The notes under the pieces were generated by a model, which saw only the letters and a list, made by a program, of their open reading frames with translations, did no database searches and had not been told where the DNA came from. From the NCBI GenBank assembly GCA_902780695.1, contig CACZGM010000003.1:1-48282 (forward strand): DNA of 48,282 nucleotides, given 5' to 3'. Source of the DNA: an uncultured Ruminococcus sp. GTDB lineage: Bacteria; Bacillota; Clostridia; Oscillospirales; Ruminococcaceae. A program made the translations under genes and the position numbers. Positions 25,617-34,116 of the stretch are shown piece after piece (within the stretch, counting starts at the first letter, position 1; the number at the start of each line of letters is the position of its first letter).

Positions 25617-26156
25617 TTATTCGTGAGGGAACACCGGCAGTTTTTCAAGGAATATGATATCGTCACGGTCGGCGGCTTTGCCTTCCGCGAGAACGGCGGC
25701 TTTGCCGGCTATGATGCCGCCCGCCTTCTCAACAAGCGCTTCTATTGCGATAAGGGAGTTTCCGGTGCTGATAACGTCGTCGAGGATAAGCACTTTCTTT
25801 CCCGCTATCTGCGAAGCGTCCTCCTGCGAAAGGTAAAGAGTCTGCATACCGAGCGTGGTTATGGATCTTACGTTAACGCTTATCGGGTCGGTCATATAGA
25901 GCTTAAGGCTTTTCCGGCAGACGAAGTAATTCTTTCCGCTCTGGCGTGCGGCTTCATAGGCTATCGGAATTCCCTTGGTCTCGGAGGTAACGATAACGTC
26001 GAATTCCGGTACCTTTTTAAGCAGCGCTTCGGTGCAGGCTACAGTGAGCTCCACATCGGAGAACATAATGAACGCGGCGATATCCAGCTTTTCACCGGCT
26101 TGGCAGAGCGGGAGCTCGCGCGTAAGTCCCGCAACGTTAAGTGTATATGTTTTCAT
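25617..26156 (-). CDS. Adenine/xanthine-type purine phosphoribosyltransferase
   Basis: A 179-residue type I phosphoribosyltransferase that salvages a purine base with PRPP. The PRPP motif is VLILDDVISTGNS (about residues 121-133), preceded by VIVTSETKGIPIAYEAARQSG and NYFVCRKSLKLYM, as in adenine phosphoribosyltransferase. The N-terminal cap differs from classical Apt, so base specificity (adenine or xanthine) is not certain. It is monocistronic with its own promoter. Confidence 0.85.
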   Translation of the reverse strand: MKTYTLNVAGLTRELPLCQAGEKLDIAAFIMFSDVELTVACTEALLKKVPEFDVIVTSETKGIPIAYEAARQSGKNYFVCRKSLKLYMTDPISVNVRSITTLGMQTLYLSQEDASQIAGKKVLILDDVISTGNSLIAIEALVEKAGGIIAGKAAVLAEGKAADRDDIIFLEKLPVFPHE

Positions 26157-26190
26157 GGTATTTCCTTCTTTCGGGTGAGATCATAACTGA

Positions 26191-26219
26191 ATTATACCAT
26201 AAATATATAGGGCTGTCAA
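26191..26219 (-). promoter_or_regulatory. Sigma-A promoter of the phosphoribosyltransferase gene
   Basis: Minus strand TTGACA (26214-26219), 17-bp spacer, TATAAT (26191-26196), about 35 bp before the start codon. No purine riboswitch is visible in the short leader. Confidence 0.88.
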
Positions 26220-26230
26220 TTGTGCGGGGA

Positions 26231-26265
26231 ACAAAATGCCCCCTTCCGGTGTATCGGAAGGGGGG
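26231..26265 (-). terminator. Intrinsic terminator of the 26273-27129 operon
   Basis: CCCCCTTCCG and CGGAAGGGGG (26238-26248 / 26255-26265) form the stem. On the minus strand it is followed by ATTTTGTT. Confidence 0.8.
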
Positions 26266-26272
26266 TTAAGGT

Positions 26273-26494
26273 TTAATTGTTCAATGTAACAATTAACGAA
26301 TCTTTACCGTTTGTGTTTACTTTTTTTACGATATCAAGTGTTAAAAGATACTCTTTGAATTTATCTCTCGATTCATTTGTTTTGGCTATGCCATATCTGC
26401 TTGGTGTTATATAACACTGTTTATCTGGATTGTTGCGTGCCATTTCAATCATATCTTCTATGAGTTTTTCTTTGAATTCTTCTGGAATAATCAT
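26273..26494 (-). CDS. Small hypothetical protein (73 aa)
   Basis: I do not recognise a family. The product is short and charged (IPEEFKEKLIEDMIEMARNNPDK broken into helix-forming halves), without membrane segments. The ATG at 26494 is preferred because AAAGGA lies nine bases upstream; the ATG at 26518, which overlaps the preceding lipoprotein stop, has no such site. It is much richer in A+T than the genes around it and forms a unit with the lipoprotein. Confidence 0.65.
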   Translation of the reverse strand: MIIPEEFKEKLIEDMIEMARNNPDKQCYITPSRYGIAKTNESRDKFKEYLLTLDIVKKVNTNGKDSLIVTLNN

Positions 26495-26514
26495 TTTAAT
26501 TTGTCCTTTCATAA

Positions 26515-27129
26515 TCATTTTTTATAGTCAAGTTCAAACAGATAATCTGCGTTATCTAAAGATATAAACGGCGTTAACTCTTCATCAAATCCAAATCTTA
26601 TCTTGCATTCTTTATATGTGTTGATTAATTCATCAGGAAATTCAGCCATTAAATAAAATGTGGATGATTTTAATGGTTCGAGTTTTGTCATGCCCACTGA
26701 ACCAGCAAAATTTATACGTATACTATACGTATATTTATCATCTGCTATTATTTCTCCCGGAATAGAAAATCTTTCAAATGCTTCTTTATAAGTATTTTTT
26801 ATTGTCCCCTTAGCATAAAAAAAAGTTTCACCATCTTCCGTCTTCCAATATGATATATCTGTTGACTGTATCTTCTTTGCTTCGCCTATTTCTTCAATTG
26901 TCATCTCTAAAATATCTGTTGTAATTTTTTCATTAAGCGAAATCTGCTTAATTTCTTTATTTTTTGATGTTGTAGGTGTTTTATCCGTTGATATTTTTAT
27001 AACGAATGCAGAGTCATCATCATTGGAGGATGAATTTCCATTCTGGCTTTGATTACCACAACCGGATGCATATAACAACATTAACAATGCAATACCGATT
27101 ATTCCTGACTTTATTATTGTTTTTTTCAT
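26515..27129 (-). CDS. Lipoprotein with a DUF5067-like immunoglobulin-type domain
   Basis: A 204-residue lipoprotein with lipobox YASGC (Cys near 24), an Asn/Ser/Asp linker, and a beta-rich domain with EMTIEEIGEAKKIQ, FFYAKGTIKNTYKEAF and LKSSTFYLMAEFPDEL. The pattern (an early strand pair, a K/N-T-rich strand, and a late aromatic strand) resembles DUF5067/DUF4352-type extracellular domains; function unknown. The ATG at 27129 is preceded by GGAGGG. A+T-rich codon use contrasts with neighbouring genes, suggesting recent acquisition. Confidence 0.75.
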   Translation of the reverse strand: MKKTIIKSGIIGIALLMLLYASGCGNQSQNGNSSSNDDDSAFVIKISTDKTPTTSKNKEIKQISLNEKITTDILEMTIEEIGEAKKIQSTDISYWKTEDGETFFYAKGTIKNTYKEAFERFSIPGEIIADDKYTYSIRINFAGSVGMTKLEPLKSSTFYLMAEFPDELINTYKECKIRFGFDEELTPFISLDNADYLFELDYKK

Positions 27130-27201
27130 AAAAATCCCTCCAAAAAATTGCAAAATACCTCACTTTATGCTATAATATAAAATTAGGTATATTTTGCCTT
27201 C

Positions 27202-27226
27202 GGAGAATATTGTTATCCTATTCTCC
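27202..27226 (-). promoter_or_regulatory. Leader hairpin of the lipoprotein transcript
   Basis: A perfect 7-bp stem, GGAGAAT / ATTCTCC (27202-27208 and 27220-27226), lies just downstream of the -10 box on the minus strand. There is no T-run after it, so it is not a simple terminator; an RNA-stability or protein-binding role is possible. Confidence 0.4.
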
Positions 27227-27233
27227 ATAATAT

Positions 27234-27262
27234 ATTATACTCATTGCAATGAATTTTGTCAA
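27234..27262 (-). promoter_or_regulatory. Sigma-A promoter of the lipoprotein operon with an embedded palindromic operator
   Basis: Minus strand TTGACA (27257-27262), 17-bp spacer, TATAAT (27234-27239). The spacer contains a perfect 12-bp palindrome, TCATTGCAATGA (27241-27252). A related half-site, CACTGCAAT, lies about 30 bp nearer the XRE gene. This arrangement fits repression by the divergent XRE protein. Confidence 0.75.
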
Positions 27263-27321
27263 TAATAAATCTTCACTGCAATAAAGTTTTATGTTTTGTA
27301 CAAAAATCAGAGGTGATCGTT

Positions 27322-27663
27322 GTGGATTTTTATGACAGAATCCGTGCGTTATGCAAAGAAAAACATACAAGTGTTACGACCATGCTTTTGGAACTCGGAA
27401 TGAGCACAGGCTGTACGGGTAACTGGAAAAAAGGACAGCTGCCGAAAGGCGACGCGCTCGCTGCTGTCGCTGACTACCTCGGCACCTCTATAGACTATAT
27501 AATATTCGGAGAATACCGCAACGACATCACCGACGATGAACAGCAGCTCCTCGACCTTTATCGTCAGACACCAGAACGCGCAAAATACAAAGTCCTCTGC
27601 GACCTTGAAAAGATCGTTGAGGAAGAAATAGAGAAACTCGCCAAAGAAAAAGGCGCAGGATAA
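27322..27663 (+). CDS. XRE-family transcriptional regulator
   Basis: A 113-residue DNA-binding protein. A helix-turn-helix of the Cro/CI type fills the N-terminal 65 residues (FYDRIRALCKEKHTSV, then TGCTGNWKKGQLPKGDALAA). The rest (DEQQLLDLYRQTPERAKYKV) is a helical tail common in short XRE proteins. The GTG at 27322 is chosen because AGAGGTGAT lies just upstream. It is divergent from the lipoprotein gene and probably regulates that promoter and its own. Confidence 0.88.
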   Translation: MDFYDRIRALCKEKHTSVTTMLLELGMSTGCTGNWKKGQLPKGDALAAVADYLGTSIDYIIFGEYRNDITDDEQQLLDLYRQTPERAKYKVLCDLEKIVEEEIEKLAKEKGAG

Positions 27664-27674
27664 AGATGTTATAG

Positions 27675-27708
27675 ACCGGCAGGAAACACTCCCGCCGGTA
27701 TTTTTATA
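27675..27708 (+). terminator. Intrinsic terminator of the XRE gene
   Basis: ACCGGC (27675-27680) pairs with GCCGGT (27694-27699) with further G-C pairs inside, followed by ATTTTTATA. Confidence 0.8.
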
Positions 27709-27735
27709 TAAACAAAAAATTTTTTCAAAAATGTA

Positions 27736-27764
27736 TTGACAAATTAAGAACTTTGTGATATTAT
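27736..27764 (+). promoter_or_regulatory. Sigma-A promoter of the trp operon
   Basis: TTGACA (27736-27741), 17-bp spacer, TATTAT (27759-27764), directly ahead of the T-box leader. Confidence 0.88.
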
Positions 27765-27776
27765 TTAGCTAAACCG

Positions 27777-28057
27777 ATGATGCGGAGATAAAGATGATCA
27801 ATGACTCAACAGAGAGTCCGGGCAGGTGAGAGCCGGATGTGATACAGGTCGTCAAATGGCCCGCAGAGGGCGCAGTCGGAACAAAGGCGGAAGCCTCCGG
27901 GGAAACTGCGACGCGTGGATATGCGTTAGTTATCGGGGATATGCTTGTATCCCGCAAAGGGCACAGCTATATTTATAGGCTGTGAATCAAGGTGGCACCG
28001 CGAGTAATTGTAATGTACTCGTCCTTGACTTTGTTTAAAGTCGGGGACGGGTTTTTG
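27777..28057 (+). ncRNA. T-box riboswitch (tryptophan)
   Basis: The roughly 280-nt leader has the conserved T-box AAGGTGGCACCGCG (27989-28002), which pairs with the acceptor end of uncharged tRNA. It is followed by a terminator stem (28018-28032 / 28037-28051) and a T-run. The long 5' part can form stem I. On its 3' side, TGG at 27857-27859 (in GTCAAATGGCCC) sits where the specifier codon is expected, fitting tRNA-Trp and the trp genes downstream. Uncharged tRNA-Trp would stabilise the antiterminator and switch on trpE onward. Confidence 0.93.
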
Positions 28058-28127
28058 TTTTATAAACCGCCGTTCTTGGCACAAGCACATCGATCCGGAA
28101 AAAACAGGAAAGGCAGGAACACACATC

Positions 28128-29606
28128 ATGCACACATTTTATCCCGACCGCGAGACCGCGAAGAAATATGCCGAGACCGGCAGATACGATGTTATGCCGG
28201 TATGCTGCGAGATACTCTCGGATATGTTCACCCCGCTGCGGGTGCTCAGCATACTGAAAAACGTATCGACACACTGCTATATGCTCGAATCCGTTTCGGA
28301 GCAGGCAACATGGGGAAGATACACATTCCTCGGCTATGACCCGAAATCGGAACTCAACTGCGTTGACGGAGTTCTCCGCTGCGGTGATCTTACCGTTAAG
28401 ACCGATGATCCGTCCGGCTTTATCCGCCAGATGCTCGCAAGATACAGGAGCCCGAAGATAGCAGGGCTCCCGGCATTCACCGGCGGACTTGTGGGTTACT
28501 TCTCCTACGACTTTCTCGGCTACACGGAGCCGTCGATCAGAACGGACACCGAGGACACGGAGAAATTCAAGGACGTCGATCTGATGCTGTTTGACAAGGT
28601 CATAGCGTTCGACAACAGTCTGCAGAAGATAATCCTCATTGTGAATATCGGCATAGGAAAAGACGACGATGTCGCGACGGAATATAACCGTGCCGAGCGC
28701 GAAATCGAAAATATGATCGATCTGCTGAAAAACGGCGAGAGAAAGCGCGAACCCTCCGGACATATCACCGGGGAGATCACCCCGCTGTTCAACAAGGAGC
28801 AGTACTGCGGAATGGTCGAGAAGGCGAAGGAGCATATCCGCGAGGGAGATATCTTCCAGATAGTGCTGTCGAACCGCCTTTCCGCTCCGTTCGAGGGCAG
28901 CCTGCTGAACACCTACAGAATGCTCCGGACGATAAATCCGTCGCCGTATATGTTCTACTTCTCCGGTACGGACGTTGAGGTCGCGGGTGCATCTCCCGAA
29001 ACGCTGGTGAAGCTCGAAAACGGCGTGCTGCACACATTCCCGCTTGCCGGAACGCGTCCGAGAGGAAAAACGCCGGAGGAGGACAAGGCTCTCGAAGAAG
29101 AACTTCTGCGGGACGAAAAGGAGCTTGCCGAGCACAATATGCTGGTCGATCTCGGCAGAAACGACCTCGGCAGGATCAGCAGATTCGGCACTGTGGAGGT
29201 AGAGAAGCTGCACAGCATAGAGCGCTACTCGCACGTTATGCACATAGGTTCTACGGTGCGCGGCATAATACGGGAAGACAAGGACGCGATCGATGCGGTG
29301 AACGCGGTGCTTCCCGCGGGGACGCTGTCGGGTGCGCCGAAGATAAGGGCGTGCAGGCTGATAAACGAGCTTGAAAACAACAAGCGCGGCATATACGGCG
29401 GTGCGATAGGATATCTGGCGTTCAACGGAGACCTTGACACCTGCATAGCGATAAGGATAGCATACAAGAAAAACGGAAAGGTATTCGTGAGGAGCGGAGC
29501 CGGAATAGTCGCGGATTCCGTTCCCGAAAAGGAATACGAAGAGTGCATAAACAAGGCGAAGGCGGTAATGAACGCGCTGAAGGAAGCGGGTGAACTTGAC
29601 GAATGA
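28128..29606 (+). CDS. trpE: Anthranilate synthase component I
   Basis: A 492-residue enzyme that with TrpG converts chorismate and glutamine to anthranilate, the first step of tryptophan synthesis. Visible are the tryptophan-binding LES motif (CYMLESVSEQATWGRYTFLG region, near residue 48) and chorismate-binding signatures DIFQIVLSNRL, GASPETLVKL, PLAGTRPRGKTPEED, ELAEHNMLVDLGRNDLG and AGTLSGAPKIRA. Feedback inhibition by tryptophan is expected from the intact LES motif. It is preceded by the T-box and overlaps trpG by four bases. Confidence 0.97.
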   Translation: MHTFYPDRETAKKYAETGRYDVMPVCCEILSDMFTPLRVLSILKNVSTHCYMLESVSEQATWGRYTFLGYDPKSELNCVDGVLRCGDLTVKTDDPSGFIRQMLARYRSPKIAGLPAFTGGLVGYFSYDFLGYTEPSIRTDTEDTEKFKDVDLMLFDKVIAFDNSLQKIILIVNIGIGKDDDVATEYNRAEREIENMIDLLKNGERKREPSGHITGEITPLFNKEQYCGMVEKAKEHIREGDIFQIVLSNRLSAPFEGSLLNTYRMLRTINPSPYMFYFSGTDVEVAGASPETLVKLENGVLHTFPLAGTRPRGKTPEEDKALEEELLRDEKELAEHNMLVDLGRNDLGRISRFGTVEVEKLHSIERYSHVMHIGSTVRGIIREDKDAIDAVNAVLPAGTLSGAPKIRACRLINELENNKRGIYGGAIGYLAFNGDLDTCIAIRIAYKKNGKVFVRSGAGIVADSVPEKEYEECINKAKAVMNALKEAGELDE

Positions 29607-30202
29607 TACTGCTTATAGACAACTACGACAGCTTTTCATACAATCTGTATCAGTATATCGGCGAGATAGAGCCGGATATAAAAGTGATACGCAATGATGA
29701 GATGACAGCGGAGGAGATAATTGCTCTTGCTCCGGAAAGGATAATCATTTCACCGGGTCCCGGCAGACCCGAAGACGCGGGAGTGATAATCGACGTTGTG
29801 CGCAAGGCGGGAAAGACGATACCGATACTCGGCGTATGTCTCGGACATCAGGCAATATGCGCCGCGTTCGGAGCGGGGATAACCTACGCGAAACGCCTTA
29901 TGCACGGCAAACAGTCCGAGGTAAAGTTTGACCGGAGCTGCCCGCTGTTTAAGGATATCCCGGAAAAAGCGCCTGTCGCGAGATATCATTCCCTCGCCGC
30001 AGACGAGGAAACGATGCCCGAATGCCTTAAGGTCACGGCACGCACCTGCGACGGTGAGATAATGGCAGTCGCACATGAGGAATACCCCATATACGGAGTG
30101 CAGTTCCACCCGGAGTCGATCATGACACCGGACGGAAAACAGATGCTCAAGAGCTTTTTAAGAAGGGGCCCTGCCCCTCAACACCCCGCCAGCCCCCTTT
30201 AA
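29603..30202 (+). CDS. trpG: Anthranilate synthase component II (glutamine amidotransferase)
   Basis: A 199-residue class I glutamine amidotransferase supplying ammonia to TrpE. The catalytic Cys is in GVCLGHQAI, and the His-Glu pair in VQFHPESIMT. The natural C-terminus is expected after LKSFL; the final residues RRGPAPQHPASPL are encoded by an intergenic palindromic repeat that begins inside the frame, and the stop TAA lies in that repeat. Activity should be unaffected because the tail is beyond the domain. Confidence 0.95.
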   Translation: MILLIDNYDSFSYNLYQYIGEIEPDIKVIRNDEMTAEEIIALAPERIIISPGPGRPEDAGVIIDVVRKAGKTIPILGVCLGHQAICAAFGAGITYAKRLMHGKQSEVKFDRSCPLFKDIPEKAPVARYHSLAADEETMPECLKVTARTCDGEIMAVAHEEYPIYGVQFHPESIMTPDGKQMLKSFLRRGPAPQHPASPL

Positions 30203-30225
30203 AAAAGGGTGCTGAACCCCCTAAA
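30189..30225. repeat. GC-rich palindromic repeat, copy 2, overlapping the trpG 3' end
   Basis: CCAGCCCCCTTT, then AAGGGTGCTG and ACCCCCTAAA, match the repeat at 3521-3556 with a few changes. The first bases code the end of TrpG. As a stem it could weaken or tune read-through from trpG into trpD, although a T-run is missing. Confidence 0.75.
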
Positions 30226-30256
30226 TAAGTAGCTGTATTTCAGAGTGTACAGCTAT

Positions 30257-30327
30257 GGGCAGCTTTTGACTGAAATGCAGTGGGGTTGGTGCAATATAGA
30301 TAAGACTATCTATCAGAGATGCTGCCC
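30257..30327 (+). other. Structured non-coding segment between trpG and trpD
   Basis: In the 213-bp trpG-trpD gap no gene is seen. GGGCAGC (30257-30263) can pair with GCTGCCC (30321-30327), enclosing an ATAGATA...TATCTAT hairpin (about 30295-30313). A second hairpin, CGTCCGCC / GGCGGACG, lies at 30362-30380 just before the trpD ribosome-binding site. The unusual length within a tightly packed operon suggests inserted repeat material. Confidence 0.4.
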
Positions 30328-30415
30328 CGTCGATAGAAGAATAAAACTACGCAAAACACCCCGTCCGCCGCAGGCGGACGGAAGAACCGAAAATCAAACA
30401 CAGGAGGACACAGAA

Positions 30416-31435
30416 ATGATAAAGGAAGCAATTGTAAAGATAGTTCAGAAGCAGGATCTTACATACGATGAAGCGTATGCGGTAATGAATGAAATAATGA
30501 GCGGCGAGACCACACCCACACAGAACGCGGCGTTCCTCGCGGCGCTTTCCACAAAGAGCGCAAAAGCCGAGACAATCAACGAGATCTCAGGCTGTGCGGC
30601 AGCTATGAGAGACCATGCAACGAAGGTAGAACACGATTTCGATGTGCTTGAAATAGTGGGAACGGGCGGCGACAACGCCGGCAGCTTCAATATCTCCACT
30701 ACATCGGCAATGGTTATAGCCGCTGCGGGAGTGAAGGTAGCAAAGCACGGCAACCGTGCCGCATCGTCAAAGTGCGGTGCCGCCGACTGCCTCGAAGCTC
30801 TCGGCGTGAATATCGACCTCTCGCCGGACAAATGCCGTGAGCTGCTCGATAAAGCGGGTATCTGCTTCCTGTTCGCGCAGAAATATCACACCTCGATGAA
30901 GTATGTAGGCGCGATACGCAAAGAGCTCGGCTTCCGCACCGTGTTCAATATCCTCGGACCGCTCACGAACCCTGCGAGCCCGCAGTATATCGTGCTGGGC
31001 GTTTATGACGAATACCTTGTTCAGCCGATAGCGCAGGTTCTTACGACTCTCGGAATGAAGCGCGGAATGGTCGTTTACGGGCAGGACAAGCTTGACGAGA
31101 TCTCTATGAGTTCTCCGACAATGGTGTGCGAGTTCCGCGACGGCTGGTACAAGACATACTCCATAAAGCCGGAGGATTTCGGGTTCGCAAGATGTGAGAA
31201 GTCCGAGCTGACCGGCGGTACTCCGGAAGAGAATGCCGCGATAACGAGAGCGATACTTGGCGGTACGGACAGGGGCAGCAAGCGCAGCGCGGTGCTGATG
31301 AACGCGGGAGCCGCGATATATGTCGGCGGCAAGGCGGATTCCTTCGATGAGGGTGTAAAGAAGGCAGCAGAGCTGATAGACAGCGGAGCGGCGCTTGAAG
31401 TCCTCGATAAATTTGTGAAGATATCGAATGAGTAA
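30416..31435 (+). CDS. trpD: Anthranilate phosphoribosyltransferase
   Basis: A 339-residue enzyme that joins anthranilate to PRPP. The PRPP site is [14 protein letters not shown], followed by [21 protein letters not shown] (in part), and the anthranilate site by [10 protein letters not shown]. The DE pair sits in [10 protein letters not shown]. The ATG at 30416 follows AGGAGG by eight to nine bases; an upstream in-frame start lies in the repeat-filled gap. It overlaps the trpCF gene by eight bases. Confidence 0.96.
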   Translation: MIKEAIVKIVQKQDLTYDEAYAVMNEIMSGETTPTQNAAFLAALSTKSAKAETINEISGCAAAMRDHATKVEHDFDVLEIVGTGGDNAGSFNISTTSAMVIAAAGVKVAKHGNRAASSKCGAADCLEALGVNIDLSPDKCRELLDKAGICFLFAQKYHTSMKYVGAIRKELGFRTVFNILGPLTNPASPQYIVLGVYDEYLVQPIAQVLTTLGMKRGMVVYGQDKLDEISMSSPTMVCEFRDGWYKTYSIKPEDFGFARCEKSELTGGTPEENAAITRAILGGTDRGSKRSAVLMNAGAAIYVGGKADSFDEGVKKAAELIDSGAALEVLDKFVKISNE

Positions 31436-32840
31436 GAATATGGAAAATATACTTGAAAAAATAGCGGAAAGTACACGGAAACGTGTCGAGGCGGCAAAGG
31501 AACGCGTTCCGGCGGATAAGATGAAAGCGGAAGCGCTCGCTATGCCGAAACTCGGGTTTGAATTTGAAAAGGCACTGAAAAAGCCGGGTATCTCGTTTAT
31601 CTGCGAGTGCAAGAAAGCCTCCCCGTCAAAAGGACTTATCTCGGAGGACTTCCCTTATCTCGATATTGCGAGAGAATACGAAGCATATCATGCCGACTGC
31701 ATAAGTGTGCTTACCGAGCCGGAATTCTTTCTCGGCAGCACGGAGTATCTCCGTGAGATTGCCGCGGCGGTGAAGATACCCTGCATACGCAAGGATTTCA
31801 CGATAGACGAATATATGATATATGAAGCGAGGACTCTCGGAGCATCGGCAGTGCTGCTGATATGCTCACTGCTCGGTGAGGACAGGCTTCGCGAGTATAT
31901 CGGTATATGCGATACTCTCGGACTGTCGGCGCTGGTTGAAGCCCATGACGAGAACGAGATCAGAGCCGCGCTGAATGCGGGAGCAAGGGTCATCGGCGTA
32001 AACAACCGTGATCTGAAAAATTTCTCCGTCAGCACGGACAATGCGGTCAGACTGAGAAAACTCGTACCGGAGAATGTTGTGTTTGTCGCGGAAAGCGGTA
32101 TTCGTTCCGCGGAAGATATCGAGGTATTGAAGAATGCGGGCGTGAACGCTGTGCTTGTCGGTGAAACGCTGATGCGTGCGAAGGACAGGGGCGTTAAGCT
32201 GCGGGAACTGCGGGGTGATAAGATGCCGAAGATCAAGATATGCGGGATAATGCGCGAGGAGGACTGCCTTTTCCTGAATAGTCTGGAAGAGCTGATGCCG
32301 GATATGGCGGGCTTCATCTTCTGGGAGAAGAGCCGCAGATATATCACGCCGGAGACCGCGCTGAAATTCAGAAATATACTTGACCGCCGCATAAAAACGG
32401 TCGGGGTTTTCGTGGACGAAAAGCCGGACAGGATAATTGAGATCGCGGCGGCAGGTGCGATAGATGTGATACAGCTCCACGGCGACGAGGATTTCTCGAC
32501 GATACTTTATCTGAAAATGAAGACGGGACTTCCGATAATGAAAGCATACACAGTCGGCGGTGCGGTGGATATCGCTCCGGCACTGCGTTCAAACGCGGAT
32601 ATGCTTCTGCTCGACAACGGGCGCGGCACAGGCGAGAGCTTCGACTGGGACAACCTTGAGGATGTTGACAGGCTGTTCTATCTTGCGGGAGGACTCGACC
32701 CGGACAATGTCGGAGACGCGGTGCGCAGATACACACCATACGGCGTTGACGTAAGTACCGGTGTCGAGACGGACGGAAAAAAAGATTACGACAAGATAAG
32801 ACGGTTCATTCATACCGCGAAAACGGCGGGAGCATTTTAG
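31428..32840 (+). CDS. trpCF: Bifunctional indole-3-glycerol-phosphate synthase / phosphoribosylanthranilate isomerase (TrpC-TrpF fusion)
   Basis: A 470-residue fusion of two TIM barrels. Residues 1-265 are Trp[14 protein letters not shown] signature, [35 protein letters not shown] and VAESGI. Residues 266-470 are Trp[29 protein letters not shown]-like [19 protein letters not shown] and LAGGLDPDN. The domains join without a linker. Met266 (ATG at 32223) follows GGGGTGATAAG, so a separate TrpF could also be translated from within. Together they perform two consecutive steps of the pathway. Confidence 0.95.
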   Translation: MSKNMENILEKIAESTRKRVEAAKERVPADKMKAEALAMPKLGFEFEKALKKPGISFICECKKASPSKGLISEDFPYLDIAREYEAYHADCISVLTEPEFFLGSTEYLREIAAAVKIPCIRKDFTIDEYMIYEARTLGASAVLLICSLLGEDRLREYIGICDTLGLSALVEAHDENEIRAALNAGARVIGVNNRDLKNFSVSTDNAVRLRKLVPENVVFVAESGIRSAEDIEVLKNAGVNAVLVGETLMRAKDRGVKLRELRGDKMPKIKICGIMREEDCLFLNSLEELMPDMAGFIFWEKSRRYITPETALKFRNILDRRIKTVGVFVDEKPDRIIEIAAAGAIDVIQLHGDEDFSTILYLKMKTGLPIMKAYTVGGAVDIAPALRSNADMLLLDNGRGTGESFDWDNLEDVDRLFYLAGGLDPDNVGDAVRRYTPYGVDVSTGVETDGKKDYDKIRRFIHTAKTAGAF

Positions 32841-32931
32841 TGAATAATTCCGGGTTTGCGCAAAGAGCGCATATCCGGACTGTGACAGGAACGGAAACTT
32901 CTGGCTATGGATAAATGAAAGGAATATTGAT

Positions 32932-34116
32932 ATGAGCAACGGAAGATTTGGAATACACGGCGGACAGTATATCCCCGAAACGCTTATGAATGCTGTCACC
33001 GAGCTGGAGGAAGCATATAACAGATACAAGGACGACCCGCAGTTCAATGCGGAGCTTACCGAGCTGTTCAATGATTATGCGGGCAGACCGTCAAGGCTGT
33101 ATTACGCAGAAAAGCTCACAAAGGAGCTGGGCGGCGCGAAGATATACCTCAAGCGCGAGGATCTGAACCATACCGGAGCGCACAAGATAAACAACGTGCT
33201 CGGACAGGCTCTGCTCGCGAAGAAAATGGGAAAGACAAGGCTGATAGCCGAGACCGGCGCGGGTCAGCACGGAGTTGCCACAGCAACAGCCGCGGCTCTC
33301 ATGGGAATGGAATGTGTCGTTTTCATGGGCGAGGAGGACACGAAGCGTCAGGCGCTCAACGTGTACAGAATGAAGCTGCTCGGAGCGGATGTCATCGCGG
33401 TAAAGGACGGCACAGCGACACTTAAGGACGCGGTCTCCGCTACGTTCCGCGAGTGGACAAACCGTATTGCCGATACGCACTACTGCCTCGGTTCTGTAAT
33501 GGGACCCCACCCGTTCCCCACGATAGTAAGGGATTTTCAGGCGGTTATTTCCAGGGAGATAAAGCAGCAGATGCTCGAAAAAGAGGGAAGACTCCCCGAT
33601 GTTGTAATGGCTTGTGTAGGCGGCGGTTCCAACGCTATCGGAACTTTCTATAATTTCATAGAGGACGCGGACGTAAGACTTATCGGCTGTGAGGCGGCGG
33701 GACGCGGCATAGACACATTCGAGACCGCGGCGACTATAAATACCGGCAAACTCGGCATTTTCCACGGAATGAAGTCGTACTTCTGCCAGGACGAATACGG
33801 TCAGATAGCGCCTGTATATTCGATATCCGCGGGACTTGACTACCCCGGAATAGGACCGGAGCACGCACACCTGCATGATATCGGACGCGCGGAGTATGTT
33901 GCGGTAACGGACGATGAGGCGGTGAACGCGTTTGAGTTCCTCGCGAAAACGGAGGGCATAATCCCGGCGATAGAGTCGGCGCACGCCGTTGCCCACGCGA
34001 TAAAGATAGCTCCGGAAATGGATAAGGACAAGATAATCGTAATAACGATCTCCGGACGCGGAGACAAGGACTGCGCCGCAATAGCGCGTTACAGAGGGGA
34101 GAATATCTATGAGTAA
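32932..34116 (+). CDS. trpB: Tryptophan synthase beta chain
   Basis: A 394-residue PLP enzyme that condenses indole with serine. The PLP lysine lies in [23 protein letters not shown] (in part: HTGAHKINN), and [22 protein letters not shown] and the substrate loop ETGAGQHG are intact. It is a TrpB1-type enzyme that pairs with TrpA. It lies 91 bp after trpCF and overlaps trpA by eight bases. Confidence 0.97.
   Translation: MSNGRFGIHGGQYIPETLMNAVTELEEAYNRYKDDPQFNAELTELFNDYAGRPSRLYYAEKLTKELGGAKIYLKREDLNHTGAHKINNVLGQALLAKKMGKTRLIAETGAGQHGVATATAAALMGMECVVFMGEEDTKRQALNVYRMKLLGADVIAVKDGTATLKDAVSATFREWTNRIADTHYCLGSVMGPHPFPTIVRDFQAVISREIKQQMLEKEGRLPDVVMACVGGGSNAIGTFYNFIEDADVRLIGCEAAGRGIDTFETAATINTGKLGIFHGMKSYFCQDEYGQIAPVYSISAGLDYPGIGPEHAHLHDIGRAEYVAVTDDEAVNAFEFLAKTEGIIPAIESAHAVAHAIKIAPEMDKDKIIVITISGRGDKDCAAIARYRGENIYE

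Noticed and set aside
26157..26190. Looked for a purine riboswitch before the phosphoribosyltransferase gene
   Set aside because: The leader after the promoter is only about 30 bases, too short for an aptamer.
28035..29243. Long open frame antisense to trpE (about 400 codons)
   Set aside because: trpE on the plus strand has all family motifs. The antisense frame is open only because of G+C-biased third positions and has no recognisable product or ribosome-binding site.
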